From: Apostichopus japonicus
Taxonomy: Eukaryota; Echinodermata; Holothuroidea; Aspidochirotida; Stichopodidae
Assembly: GCF_037975245.1 (NCBI RefSeq)
Contig: NC_092580.1
Span: 1,103,001 to 1,167,000, forward strand
Direction: 5' to 3'
Length of the DNA stretch: 64,000 nt
The notes under the pieces are model-generated. The model worked only from the letters and a program-made list of their open reading frames with translations. It was not told the origin of the DNA and did no database searches. Each line of letters starts with the position of its first letter. The stretch's first letter is position 1. This document shows, piece by piece, positions 23,550 to 36,190 of this stretch. A program made the position numbers and the translations under genes.

Positions 23550-26500
23550 GAACTTTAAGTATTAGAAACGAACATAGATTTATATCAACTGCTGTCGTGG
23601 CGCGGTTGGTTGCTCTGTACCTCGAGAGCGTGACGTATTTTGGATCGCGGGCTCGAGACCAGGTGGGGGCAGTTTGCTTTTGCCGCGATCTTATACGGTC
23701 TCGGGAACTTTAAGTATTAGAAACGAACATAGATTTATATCAACTGCTGTCGTGGCGCGGTTGGTTGCTCTGTACCTCGAGAGCGTGACGTATTTTGGAT
23801 CGCGGGCTCGAGACCAGGTGGGGGCAGTTTGCTTTTGCCGCGATCTCATACGGTCTCGGGAACTTTAAGTATTAGAAACGAACATAGATTTATATCAACT
23901 GCTGTCGTGGCGCGGTTGGTTGCTCTGTACCTCGAGAGCGTGACGTATTTTGGATCGCGGGCTCGAGACCAGGTGGGGGCAGTTTGCTTTTGCCGCGATC
24001 TCATACGGTCTCTGGAACTTTAAGTATTAGAAACGAACATAGATTTATATCAACTGCTGTCGTGGCGCGGTTGGTTGCTCTGTACCTCGAGAGCGTGACG
24101 TATTTTGGATCGCGGGCTCGAGACCAGGTGGGGGCAGTTTGCTTTTGCCGCGATCTCATACGGTCTCTGGGAACTTTAAGTATTAGAAACGAACATAGAT
24201 TTATATCAACTGCTGTCGTGGCGCGGTTGGTTGCTCTGTACCTCGAGAGCGTGACGTATTTTGGATCGCGGGCTCGAGACCAGGTGGGGGCAGTTTGCTT
24301 TTGCCGCGATCTCATACGGTCTCTGGAAACTTTAAGTATTAGAAACGAACATAGATTTATATCAACTGCTGTCGTGGCGCGGTTGGTTGCTCTGTACCTC
24401 GAGAGCGTGACGTATTTTGGATCGCGGGCTCGAGACCAGGTGGGGGCAGTTTGCTTTTGCCGCGATCTCATACGGTCTCTGGAAACTTTAAGTATTAGAA
24501 ACGAACATAGATTTATATCAACTGCTGTCGTGGCGCGGTTGGTTGCTCTGTACCTCGAGAGCGTGACGTATTTTGGATCGCGGGCTCGAGACCAGGTGGG
24601 GGCAGTTTGCTTTTGCCGCGATCTCATCCGGTCTCTGGGAACTTTAAGTATTAGAAACGAACATAGATTTATATCAACTGCTGTCGTGGCGCGGTTGGTT
24701 GCTCTGTACTTCGAGAGCGTGACGTATTTTGGATCGCGGGCTCGAGACCAGGTGGGGGCAGTTTGCTTTTGCCGCGATCTCATACGGTCTCTGGGAACTT
24801 TAAGTATTAGAAACGAACATAGATTTATATCAACTGCTGTCGTGGCGCGGTTGGTTGCTCTGTACCTCGAGAGCGTGACGTATTTTGGATCGCGGGCTCG
24901 AGACCAGGTGGGGGCAGTTTGCTTTTGCCGCGATCTCATACGGTCTCTGGAACTTTAAGTATTAGAAACGAACCTAGATTTATATCAACTGCTGTCGTGG
25001 CGCGGTTGGTTGCTCTGTACCTCGAGAGCGTGACGTATTTTGGATCGCGGGCTCGAGACCAGGTGGGGGCAGTTTGCTTTTGCCGCGATCTCATACGGTC
25101 TCTGGGAACTTTAAGTATTAGAAACGAACATAGATTTATATCAACTGCTGGCGTGGCGCGGTTGGTTGCTCTGTACCTCGAGAGCGTGACGTATTTTGGA
25201 TCGCTGGCTCGAGACCAGGTGGGGGCAGTTTGCTTTTGCCGCGATCTCATACGGTCTCTGGGAACTTTAAGAATTAGAAACGAACATAGATCTATATCTA
25301 CTGCTGTCGTGGCGCGGTTGGTTGCTCTGTACCTCGAGAGCGTGACGTATTTTGGATCGCGGGCTCGAGACCAGGTGGGGGCAGTTTGCTTTTGCCGCGA
25401 TCTCATACGGTCTCTGGGAACTTTAAGTATTAGAAACGAACATAGATCTATATCAACTGCTGTCGTGGCGCGGTTGGTTGCTCTGTACCTCGAGAGCGTG
25501 ACGTATTTTGGATCGCGGGCTCGAGACCAGGTGGGGGCAGTTTGCTTTTGCCGCGATCTTATACGGTCTCTGGAACTTTAAGTATTAGAAACGAACATAG
25601 ATTTATATCAACTGCTGTCGTGGCGCGGTTGGTTGCTCTGTACCTCGAGAGCGTGACGTATTTTGGATCGCGGGTTCGAGACCAGGTGGGGGCAGTTTGC
25701 TTTTGCCGCGATCTTATACGGCTCTGGAACTTTAAGTATTAGAAACGAACATAGATTTATATCAACTGCTGTCGTGGCGCGGTTGGTTGCTCTGTACCTC
25801 GAGAGCGTGACGTATTTTGGATCGCGGGCTCGAGACCAGGTGGGGGCAGTTTGCTTTTGCCGCGATCTCATACGGTCTCTGGAACTTTAAGTATTAGAAA
25901 CGAACATAGATTTATATCAACTGCTGTCGTGGCGCGGTTGGTTGCTCTGTACCTGGAGAGCGTGACGTATTTTGGATCGCGGGCTCGAGACCAGGTGGGG
26001 GCAGTTTGCTTTTGCCGCGATCTCATACGGTCTCTGGGAACTTTAAGTATTAGAAACGAACATAGATTTATATCAACTGCTGGCGTGGCGCGGTTGGTTG
26101 CTCTGTACCTCGAGAGCGTGACGTATTTTGGATCGCTGGCTCGAGACCAGGTGGGGGCAGTTTGCTTTTGCCGCGATCTCATACGGTCTCTGGGAACTTT
26201 AAGAATTAGAAACGAACATAGATCTATATCTACTGCTGTCGTGGCGCGGTTGGTTGCTCTGTACCTCGAGAGCGTGACGTATTTTGGATCGCGGGCTCGA
26301 GACCAGGTGGGGGCAGTTTGCTTTTGCCGCGATCTCATACGGTCTCTGGGAACTTTAAGTATTAGAAACGAACATAGATCTATATCAACTGCTGTCGTGG
26401 CGCGGTTGGTTGCTCTGTACCTCGAGAGCGTGACGTATTTTGGATCGCGGGCTCGAGACCAGGTGGGGGCAGTTTGCTTTTGCCGCGATCTTATACGGTC

Positions 26501-26967
26501 TCTGGAACTTTAAGTATTAGAAACGAACATAGATTTATATCAACTGCTGTCGTGGCGCGGTTGGTTGCTCTGTACCTCGAGAGCGTGACGTATTTTGGAT
26601 CGCGGGTTCGAGACCAGGTGGGGGCAGTTTGCTTTTGCCGCGATCTTATACGGCTCTGGAACTTTAAGTATTAGAAACGAACATAGATTTATATCAACTG
26701 CTGTCGTGGCGCGGTTGGTTGCTCTGTACCTCGAGAGCGTGACGTATTTTGGATCGCGGGCTCGAGACCAGGTGGGGGCAGTTTGCTTTTGCCGCGATCT
26801 CATACGGTCTCTGGAACTTTAAGTATTAGAAACGAACATAGATTTATATCAACTGCTGTCGTGGCGCGGTTGGTTGCTCTGTACCTGGAGAGCGTGACGT
26901 ATTTTGGATCGCGGGCTCGAGACCAGGTGGGGGCAGTTTGCTTTTGCCGCGATCTCATACGGTCTCT
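23550..26967 (+). repeat. 3,419-bp tandem duplication, copy 1
   Basis: About 23,550-25,950 recurs at about 26,968-29,369 with a constant offset of 3,419 bp (22 monomers). The rest of copy 1 (about 25,907-26,946) is itself a 932-bp six-monomer repeat of 24,975-26,010, marked by TGCTGGCGTGG, GATCGCTGGC, AAGAATTAG and ATCTACTGC. Confidence 0.85.
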
Positions 26968-29369
26968 GGAACTTTAAGTATTAGAAACGAACATAGATTT
27001 ATATCAACTGCTGTCGTGGCGCGGTTGGTTGCTCTGTACCTCGAGAGCGTGACGTATTTTGGATCGCGGGCTCGAGACCAGGTGGGGGCAGTTTGCTTTT
27101 GCCGCGATCTTATACGGTCTCGGGAACTTTAAGTATTAGAAACGAACATAGATTTATATCAACTGCTGTCGTGGCGCGGTTGGTTGCTCTGTACCTCGAG
27201 AGCGTGACGTATTTTGGATCGCGGGCTCGAGACCAGGTGGGGGCAGTTTGCTTTTGCCGCGATCTCATACGGTCTCGGGAACTTTAAGTATTAGAAACGA
27301 ACATAGATTTATATCAACTGCTGTCGTGGCGCGGTTGGTTGCTCTGTACCTCGAGAGCGTGACGTATTTTGGATCGCGGGCTCGAGACCAGGTGGGGGCA
27401 GTTTGCTTTTGCCGCGATCTCATACGGTCTCTGGAACTTTAAGTATTAGAAACGAACATAGATTTATATCAACTGCTGTCGTGGCGCGGTTGGTTGCTCT
27501 GTACCTCGAGAGCGTGACGTATTTTGGATCGCGGGCTCGAGACCAGGTGGGGGCAGTTTGCTTTTGCCGCGATCTCATACGGTCTCTGGGAACTTTAAGT
27601 ATTAGAAACGAACATAGATTTATATCAACTGCTGTCGTGGCGCGGTTGGTTGCTCTGTACCTCGAGAGCGTGACGTATTTTGGATCGCGGGCTCGAGACC
27701 AGGTGGGGGCAGTTTGCTTTTGCCGCGATCTCATACGGTCTCTGGAAACTTTAAGTATTAGAAACGAACATAGATTTATATCAACTGCTGTCGTGGCGCG
27801 GTTGGTTGCTCTGTACCTCGAGAGCGTGACGTATTTTGGATCGAGGGCTCGAGACCAGGTGGGGGCAGTTTGCTTTTGCCGCGATCTCATACGGTCTCTG
27901 GAAACTTTAAGTATTAGAAACGAACATAGATTTATATCAACTGCTGTCGTGGCGCGGTTGGTTGCTCTGTACCTCGAGAGCGTGACGTATTTTGGATCGC
28001 GGGCTCGAGACCAGGTGGGGGCAGTTTGCTTTTGCCGCGATCTCATCCGGTCTCTGGGAACTTTAAGTATTAGAAACGAACATAGATTTATATCAACTGC
28101 TGTCGTGGCGCGGTTGGTTGCTCTGTACTTCGAGAGCGTGACGTATTTTGGATCGCGGGCTCGAGACCAGGTGGGGGCAGTTTGCTTTTGCCGCGATCTC
28201 ATACGGTCTCTGGGAACTTTAAGTATTAGAAACGAACATAGATTTATATCAACTGCTGTCGTGGCGCGGTTGGTTGCTCTGTACCTCGAGAGCGTGACGT
28301 ATTTTGGATCGCGGGCTCGAGACCAGGTGGGGGCAGTTTGCTTTTGCCGCGATCTCATACGGTCTCTGGAACTTTAAGTATTAGAAACGAACCTAGATTT
28401 ATATCAACTGCTGTCGTGGCGCGGTTGGTTGCTCTGTACCTCGAGAGCGTGACGTATTTTGGATCGCGGGCTCGAGACCAGGTGGGGGCAGTTTGCTTTT
28501 GCCGCGATCTCATACGGTCTCTGGGAACTTTAAGTATTAGAAACGAACATAGATTTATATCAACTGCTGGCGTGGCGCGGTTGGTTGCTCTGTACCTCGA
28601 GAGCGTGACGTATTTTGGATCGCTGGCTCGAGACCAGGTGGGGGCAGTTTGCTTTTGCCGCGATCTCATACGGTCTCTGGGAACTTTAAGAATTAGAAAC
28701 GAACATAGATCTATATCTACTGCTGTCGTGGCGCGGTTGGTTGCTCTGTACCTCGAGAGCGTGACGTATTTTGGATCGCGGGCTCGAGACCAGGTGGGGG
28801 CAGTTTGCTTTTGCCGCGATCTCATACGGTCTCTGGGAACTTTAAGTATTAGAAACGAACATAGATCTATATCAACTGCTGTCGTGGCGCGGTTGGTTGC
28901 TCTGTACCTCGAGAGCGTGACGTATTTTGGATCGCGGGCTCGAGACCAGGTGGGGGCAGTTTGCTTTTGCCGCGATCTTATACGGTCTCTGGAACTTTAA
29001 GTATTAGAAACGAACATAGATTTATATCAACTGCTGTCGTGGCGCGGTTGGTTGCTCTGTACCTCGAGAGCGTGACGTATTTTGGATCGCGGGTTCGAGA
29101 CCAGGTGGGGGCAGTTTGCTTTTGCCGCGATCTTATACGGCTCTGGAACTTTAAGTATTAGAAACGAACATAGATTTATATCAACTGCTGTCGTGGCGCG
29201 GTTGGTTGCTCTGTACCTCGAGAGCGTGACGTATTTTGGATCGCGGGCTCGAGACCAGGTGGGGGCAGTTTGCTTTTGCCGCGATCTCATACGGTCTCTG
29301 GAACTTTAAGTATTAGAAACGAACATAGATTTATATCAACTGCTGTCGTGGCGCGGTTGGTTGCTCTGT
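26968..29369 (+). repeat. 3,419-bp tandem duplication, copy 2
   Basis: Nearly identical to 23,550-25,950. The one private substitution I noticed is at 27,844 (GATCGAGGG against GATCGCGGG at the matching site). The match ends near 29,372, where CCTCGAG replaces the CCTGGAG of copy 1 (25,954). Confidence 0.85.
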
Positions 29370-30035
29370 ACCTCGAGAGCGTGACGTATTTTGGATCGCG
29401 GGCTCGAGACCAGGTGGGGGCAGTTTGCTTTTGCCGCGATCTCATACGGTCTCTGGAACTTTAAGTATTAGAAACGAACATAGATTTATATCAACTGCTG
29501 TCGTGGCGCGGTTGGTTGCTCTGTACCTCGAGAGCGTGACGTATTTTGGATCGCGGGCTCGAGACCAGGTGGGGGCAGTTTGCTTTTGCCGCGATCTCAT
29601 ACGGTCTCTGGGAACTTTAAGTATTAGAAACGAACATAGATCTATATCAACTGCTGTCGTGGCGCGGTTGGTTGCTCTGTACCTCGAGAGCGTGACGTAT
29701 TTTGGATCGCGGGCTCGAGACCAGGTGGGGCAGTTTGCTTTTGCCACGATCTCGTACGGTCTCTGGAACTTTAAGTATTAGAAACGAACATAGATCTATA
29801 TCAACTGCTGTCGTGGCGCGGTTGGTTGCTCTGTACCTCGAGAGCGTGACGTATTTTGGATCGCGGGCTCGAGACCAGGTGGGGGCAGTTTGCTTTTGCC
29901 ACGATCTCATACGGTCTCGGGAACTTTAAGTATGAGAAACGAACCTAGATTTATATCAACTGCTGTCGTGGCGCGGTTGGTTGCTCTGTACCTCGAGAGC
30001 GTGACGTATTTTGGATCGCGGGCTCGAGACCAGGT
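28550..30035 (+). repeat. Long-range duplicated block, right copy
   Basis: Counterpart of 17,380-18,700. It overlaps the end of the 3,419-bp duplication, so the local history is layered. It contains one extra monomer relative to the left copy and ends past the rare AAGTATGAG monomer (about 29,930). Confidence 0.8.
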
Positions 30036-30964
30036 GGGGGCAGTTTGCTTTTGCCGCGATCTCATACGGTCTCGGGAACTTTAAGTATTAGAAACGAACA
30101 TAGATTTATATCAACTGCTGTCGTGGCGCGGTTGGTTGCTCTGTACCTCGAGAGCGTGACGTATTTTGGATCGCGGGCTCGAGACCAGGTGGGGCAGTTT
30201 GCTTTTGCCGCGATCTCATACGGTCTCTGGGAACTTTAAGTATTAGAAACGAACATAGATTTATATCAACTGCTGTCGTGGCGCGGTTGGTTGCTCTGTA
30301 CCTCGAGAGCGTGACGTATTTTGGATCGCGGGCTCGAGACCAGGTGGGGGCAGTTTGCTTTTGCCGCGATCTCATACGGTCTCTGGAAACTTTAAGTATT
30401 AGAAACGAACATAGATTTATATCAACTGCTGTCGTGGCGCGGTTGGTTGCTCTGTACCTCGAGAGCGTGACGTATTTTGGATCGCGGGCTCGAGACCAGG
30501 TGGGGGCAGTTTGCTTTTGCCGCGATCTCATACGGTCTCTGGAAACTTTAAGTATTAGAAACGAACATAGATTTATATCAACTGCTGTCGTGGCGCGGTT
30601 GGTTGCTCTGTACCTCGAGAGCGTGACGTATTTTGGATCGCGGGCTCGAGACCAGGTGGGGGCAGTTTGCTTTTGCCGCGATCTTATACGGTCTCTGGAA
30701 CTTTAAGTATTAGAAACGAACATAGATTTATATCAACTGCTGTCGTGGCGCGGTTGGTTGCTCTGTACCTCGAGAGCGTGACGTATTTTGGATCGCGGGC
30801 TCGAGACCAGGTGGGGGCAGTTTGCTTTTGCCGCGATCTCATACGGTCTCTGGAACTTTAAGTAATAGAAACGAACATAGATTTATATCAACTGCTGTCG
30901 TGGCGCGGTTGGTTGCTCTGTACCTCGAGAGCGTGACGTATTTTGGATCGCGGGCTCGAAACCA

Positions 30965-33920
30965 GGTGGGGGCAGTTTGCTTTTGCCGCGATCTCATACG
31001 GCCCCTGAAACTTTAAGTATTAGAAACGAACATAGATTTATATCAACTGCTGTCGTGGCGCGGTTGGTTGCTCTGTACCTCGAGAGCGTGACGTATTTTG
31101 GATCGCGGGCTCGAGACCAGGTGGGGGCAGTTTGCTTTTGCCGCGATCTCATACGGTCTCTGGAAACTTTAAGTATTAGAAACGAACATAGATTTATATC
31201 AACTGCTGTCGTGGCGCGGTTGGTTGCTCTGTACCTGGAGAGCGTGACGTATTTTGGATCGCGGGCTCGAGACCAGGTGGGGGCAGTTTGCTTTTGCCGC
31301 GATCTCATACGGTCTCTGGGAACTTTAAGTATTAGAAACGAACATAGATTTATATCAACTGCTGTCGTGGCGCGGTTGGTTGCTCTGTACCTCGAGAGCG
31401 TGACGTATTTTGGATCGCGGGCTCGAGACCAGGTGGGGGCAGTTTGCTTTTGCCGCGATCTTATACGGTCTCTGGAACTTTAAGTATTAGAAACGAACAT
31501 AGATTTATATCAACTGCTGTCGTGGCGCGGTTGGTTGCTCTGTACCTCGAGAGCGTGACGTATTTTGGATCGCGGGCTCGAGACCAGGTGGGGGCAGTTT
31601 GCTTTTGCCGCGATCTCATACGGTCTCTGGAACTTTAAGTAATAGAAAAGAACATAGATTTATATCAACTGCTGTCGTGGCGCGGTTGGTTGCTCTGTAC
31701 CTCGAGAGCGTGACGTATTTTGGATCGCGGGCTCGAGACCAGGTGGGGGCAGTTTGCTTTTGCCGCGATCTCATACTGCCCCTGGAACTTTAAGTATTAG
31801 AAACGAACATAGATTTATATCAACTGCTGTCGTGGCGCGGTTGGTTGCTCTGTACCTCGAGAGCGTGACGTATTTTGGATCGCGGGCTCGAGACCAGGTG
31901 GGGGCAGTTTGCTTTTGCCGCGATCTCATACGGCCCCTGAAACTTTAAGTATTAGAAACGAACATAGATTTATATCAACTGCTGTCGTGGCGCGGTTGGT
32001 TGCTCTGTACCTCGAGAGCGTGACGTATTTTGGATCGCGGGCTCGAGACCAGGTGGGGGCAGTTTGCTTTTGCCGCGATCTCATACGGTCTCTGGAAACT
32101 TTAAGTATTAGAAACGAACATAGATTTATATCAACTGCTGTCGTGGCGCGGTTGGTTGCTCTGTACCTGGAGAGCGTGACGTATTTTGGATCGCGGGCTC
32201 GAGACCAGGTGGGGGCAGTTTGCTTTTGCCGCGATCTCATACGGTCTCTGGAAACTTTAAGTATTAGAAACGAACATAGATTTATATCAACTGCTGTCGT
32301 GGCGCGGTTGGTTGCTCTGTACCTCGAGAGCGTGACGTATTTTGGATCGCGGGCTCGAGACCAGGTGGGGGCAGTTTGCTTTTGCCGCGATCTCATACGG
32401 TCTCTGGGAACTTTAAGTATTAGAAACGAACATAGATTTATATCAACTGCTGTCGTGGCGCGGTTGGTTGCTCTGTACCTCGAGAGCGTGACGTATTTTG
32501 GATCGCGGGCTCGAGACCAGGTGGGGGCAGTTTGCTTTTGCCGCGATCTCATACGGTCTCTGGGAACTTTAAGTATTAGAAACGAACATAGATTTATATC
32601 AACAGCTGTCGTGGCGCGGTTGGTTGCTCTGTACCTCGAGAGCGTGACGTATTTTGGATCGCGGGCTCGAGACCAGGTGGGGGCAGTTTGCTTTTGCCGC
32701 GATCTCATACGGTCTCTGGAAACTTTAAGTATTAGAAACGAACATAGATTTATATCAACTGCTGTCGTGGCGCGGTTGGTTGCTCTGTACCTCGAGAGCG
32801 TGACGTATTTTGGATCGCGGGCTCGAGACCAGGTGGGGGCAGTTTGCTTTTGCCGCGATCTCATACGGTCTCTGGGAACTTTAAGTATTAGAAACGAACA
32901 TAGATTTATATCAACTGCTGTCGTGGCGCGGTTGGTTGCTCTGTACCTCGAGAGCGTGACGTATTTTGGATCGCGGGCTCGAGACCAGGTGGGGGCAGTT
33001 TGCTTTTGCCGCGATCTCATACGGTCTCTGGAAACTTTAAGTATTAGAAACGAACATAGATTTATATCAACTGCTGTCGTGGCGCGGTTGGTTGCTCTGT
33101 ACCTCGAGAGCGTGACGTATTTTGGATCGCGGGCTCGAGACCAGGTGGGGGCAGTTTGCTTTTGCCGCGATCTCATACGGTCTCTGGAAACTTTAAGTAT
33201 TAGAAACGAACATAGATTTATATCAACTGCTGTCGTGGCGCGGTTGGTTGCTCTGTACCTCGAGAGCGTGACGTATTTTGGATCGCGGGCTCGAGACCAG
33301 GTGGGGGCAGTTTGCTTTTGCCGCGATCTCATACGGTCTCTGGAAACTTTAAGTATTAGAAACGAACATAGATTTATATCAACTGCTGTCGTGGCGCGGT
33401 TGGTTGCTCTGTACCTCGAGAGCGTGACGTATTTTGGATCGCGGGCTCGAGACCAGGTGGGGGCAGTTTGCTTTTGCCGCGATCTCATACGGTCTCTGGA
33501 ACTTTAAGTATTAGAAACGAACATAGATTTATATCAACTGCTGTCGTGGCGCGGTTGGTTGCTCTGTACCTCGAGAGCGTGACGTATTTTGGATCGCGGG
33601 CTCGAGACCAGGTGGGGGCAGTTTGCTTTTGCCGCGATCTCATACGGTCTCTGGAACTTTAAGTAATAGAAACGAACATAGATTTATATCAACTGCTGTC
33701 GTGGCGCGGTTGGTTGCTCTGTACCTCGAGAGCGTGACGTATTTTGGATCGCGGGCTCGAAACCAGGTGGGGGCAGTTTGCTTTTGCCGCGATCTCATAC
33801 TGCCCCTGGAACTTTAAGTATTAGAAACGAACATAGATTTATATCAACTGCTGTCGTGGAGCGGTTGGTTGCTCTGTACCTCGAGAGCGTGACGTATTTT
33901 GGATCGCGGGCTCGAGACCA
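30965..33920 (+). repeat. 2,956-bp tandem duplication (19 monomers), copy 1
   Basis: The monomer order matches about 33,921-36,190 at an offset of exactly 2,956 bp. Markers are CGGCCCCTGAAAC (30,999 and 33,955), CTCTGGAAAC monomers, CCTGGAGAGCG, AAGTAATAG and TACTGCCCCTGG, and ATCAACAGCTG. Inside copy 1 the first monomers recur 932 bp on (30,977 and 31,909), another six-monomer step. Confidence 0.85.
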
Positions 33921-36190
33921 GGTGGGGGCAGTTTGCTTTTGCCGCGATCTCATACGGCCCCTGAAACTTTAAGTATTAGAAACGAACATAGATTTATATC
34001 AACTGCTGTCGTGGCGCGGTTGGTTGCTCTGTACCTCGAGAGCGTGACGTATTTTGGATCGCGGGCTCGAGACCAGGTGGGGGCAGTTTGCTTTTGCCGC
34101 GATCTCATACGGTCTCTGGAAACTTTAAGTATTAGAAACGAACATCGATTTATATCAACTGCTGTCGTGGCGCGGTTGGTTGCTCTGTACCTGGAGAGCG
34201 TGACGTATTTTGGATCGCGGGCTCGAGACCAGGTGGGGGCAGTTTGCTTTTGCCGCGATCTCATACGGTCTCTGGGAACTTTAAGTATTAGAAACGAACA
34301 TAGATTTATATCAACTGCTGTCGTGGCGCGGTTGGTTGCTCTGTACCTCGAGAGCGTGACGTATTTTGGATCGCGGGCTCGAGACCAGGTGGGGGCAGTT
34401 TGCTTTTGCCGCGATCTTATACGGTCTCTGGAACTTTAAGTATTAGAAACGAACATAGATTTATATCAACTGCTGTCGTGGCGCGGTTGGTTGCTCTGTA
34501 CCTCGAGAGCGTGACGTATTTTGGATCGCGGGCTCGAGACCAGGTGGGGGCAGTTTGCTTTTGCCGCGATCTCATACGGTCTCTGGAACTTTAAGTAATA
34601 GAAACGAACATAGATTTATATCAACTGCTGTCGTGGCGCGGTTGGTTGCTCTGTACCTCGAGAGCGTGACGTATTTTGGATCGCGGGCTCGAGACCAGGT
34701 GGGGGCAGTTTGCTTTTGCCGCGATCTCATACTGCCCCTGGAACTTTAAGTATTAGAAACGAACATAGATTTATATCAACTGCTGTCGTGGCGCGGTTGG
34801 TTGCTCTGTACCTCGAGAGCGTGACGTATTTTGGATCGCGGGCTCGAGACCAGGTGGGGGCAGTTTGCTTTTGCCGCGATCTCATACGGCCCCTGAAACT
34901 TTAAGTATTAGAAACGAACATAGATTTATATCAACTGCTGTCGTGGCGCGGTTGGTTGCTCTGTACCTCGAGAGCGTGACGTATTTTGGATCGCGGGCTC
35001 GAGACCAGGTGGGGGCAGTTTGCTTTTGCCGCGATCTCATACGGTCTCTGGAAACTTTAAGTATTAGAAACGAACATAGATTTATATCAACTGCTGTCGT
35101 GGCGCGGTTGGTTGCTCTGTACCTGGAGAGCGTGACGTATTTTGGATCGCGGGCTCGAGACCAGGTGGGGGCAGTTTGCTTTTGCCGCGATCTCATACGG
35201 TCTCTGGAAACTTTAAGTATTAGAAACGAACATAGATTTATATCAACTGCTGTCGTGGCGCGGTTGGTTGCTCTGTACCTCGAGAGCGTGACGTATTTTG
35301 GATCGCGGGCTCGAGACCAGGTGGGGGCAGTTTGCTTTTGCCGCGATCTCATACGGTCTCTGGGAACTTTAAGTATTAGAAACGAACATAGATTTATATC
35401 AACTGCTGTCGTGGCGCGGTTGGTTGCTCTGTACCTCGAGAGCGTGACGTATTTTGGATCGCGGGCTCGAGACCAGGTGGGGGCAGTTTGCTTTTGCCGC
35501 GATCTCATACGGTCTCTGGGAACTTTAAGTATTAGAAACGAACATAGATTTATATCAACAGCTGTCGTGGCGCGGTTGGTTGCTCTGTACCTCGAGAGCG
35601 TGACGTATTTTGGATCGCGGGCTCGAGACCAGGTGGGGGCAGTTTGCTTTTGCCGCGATCTCATACGGTCTCTGGAAACTTTAAGTATTAGAAACGAACA
35701 TAGATTTATATCAACTGCTGTCGTGGCGCGGTTGGTTGCTCTGTACCTCGAGAGCGTGACGTATTTTGGATCGCGGGCTCGAGACCAGGTGGGGGCAGTT
35801 TGCTTTTGCCGCGATCTCATACGGTCTCTGGGAACTTTAAGTATTAGAAACGAACATAGATTTATATCAACTGCTGTCGTGGCGCGGTTGGTTGCTCTGT
35901 ACCTCGAGAGCGTGACGTATTTTGGATCGCGGGCTCGAGACCAGGTGGGGGCAGTTTGCTTTTGCCGCGATCTCATACGGTCTCTGGAAACTTTAAGTAT
36001 TAGAAACGAACATAGATTTATATCAACTGCTGTCGTGGCGCGGTTGGTTGCTCTGTACCTCGAGAGCGTGACGTATTTTGGATCGCGGGCTCGAGACCAG
36101 GTGGGGGCAGTTTGCTTTTGCCGCGATCTCATACGGTCTCTGGAAACTTTAAGTATTAGAAACGAACATAGATTTATATCAACTGCTGTC
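33921..36190 (+). repeat. 2,956-bp tandem duplication, copy 2 (partial)
   Basis: About 2.27 kb of the 2,956-bp unit. Private changes include AACATCGAT at about 34,146 and GTGGAGCGG at 33,859 just before the start. The match stops near 36,195, where GGCGCCGTTGG and TACTTCGAG appear. Confidence 0.85.

Noticed and set aside
31909-33507. 532-codon plus-strand frame resembling a 52-residue repeat protein
   Set aside because: Same cause as above. The array as a whole does not keep the frame, and no promoter, splice or start signal is specific to it.
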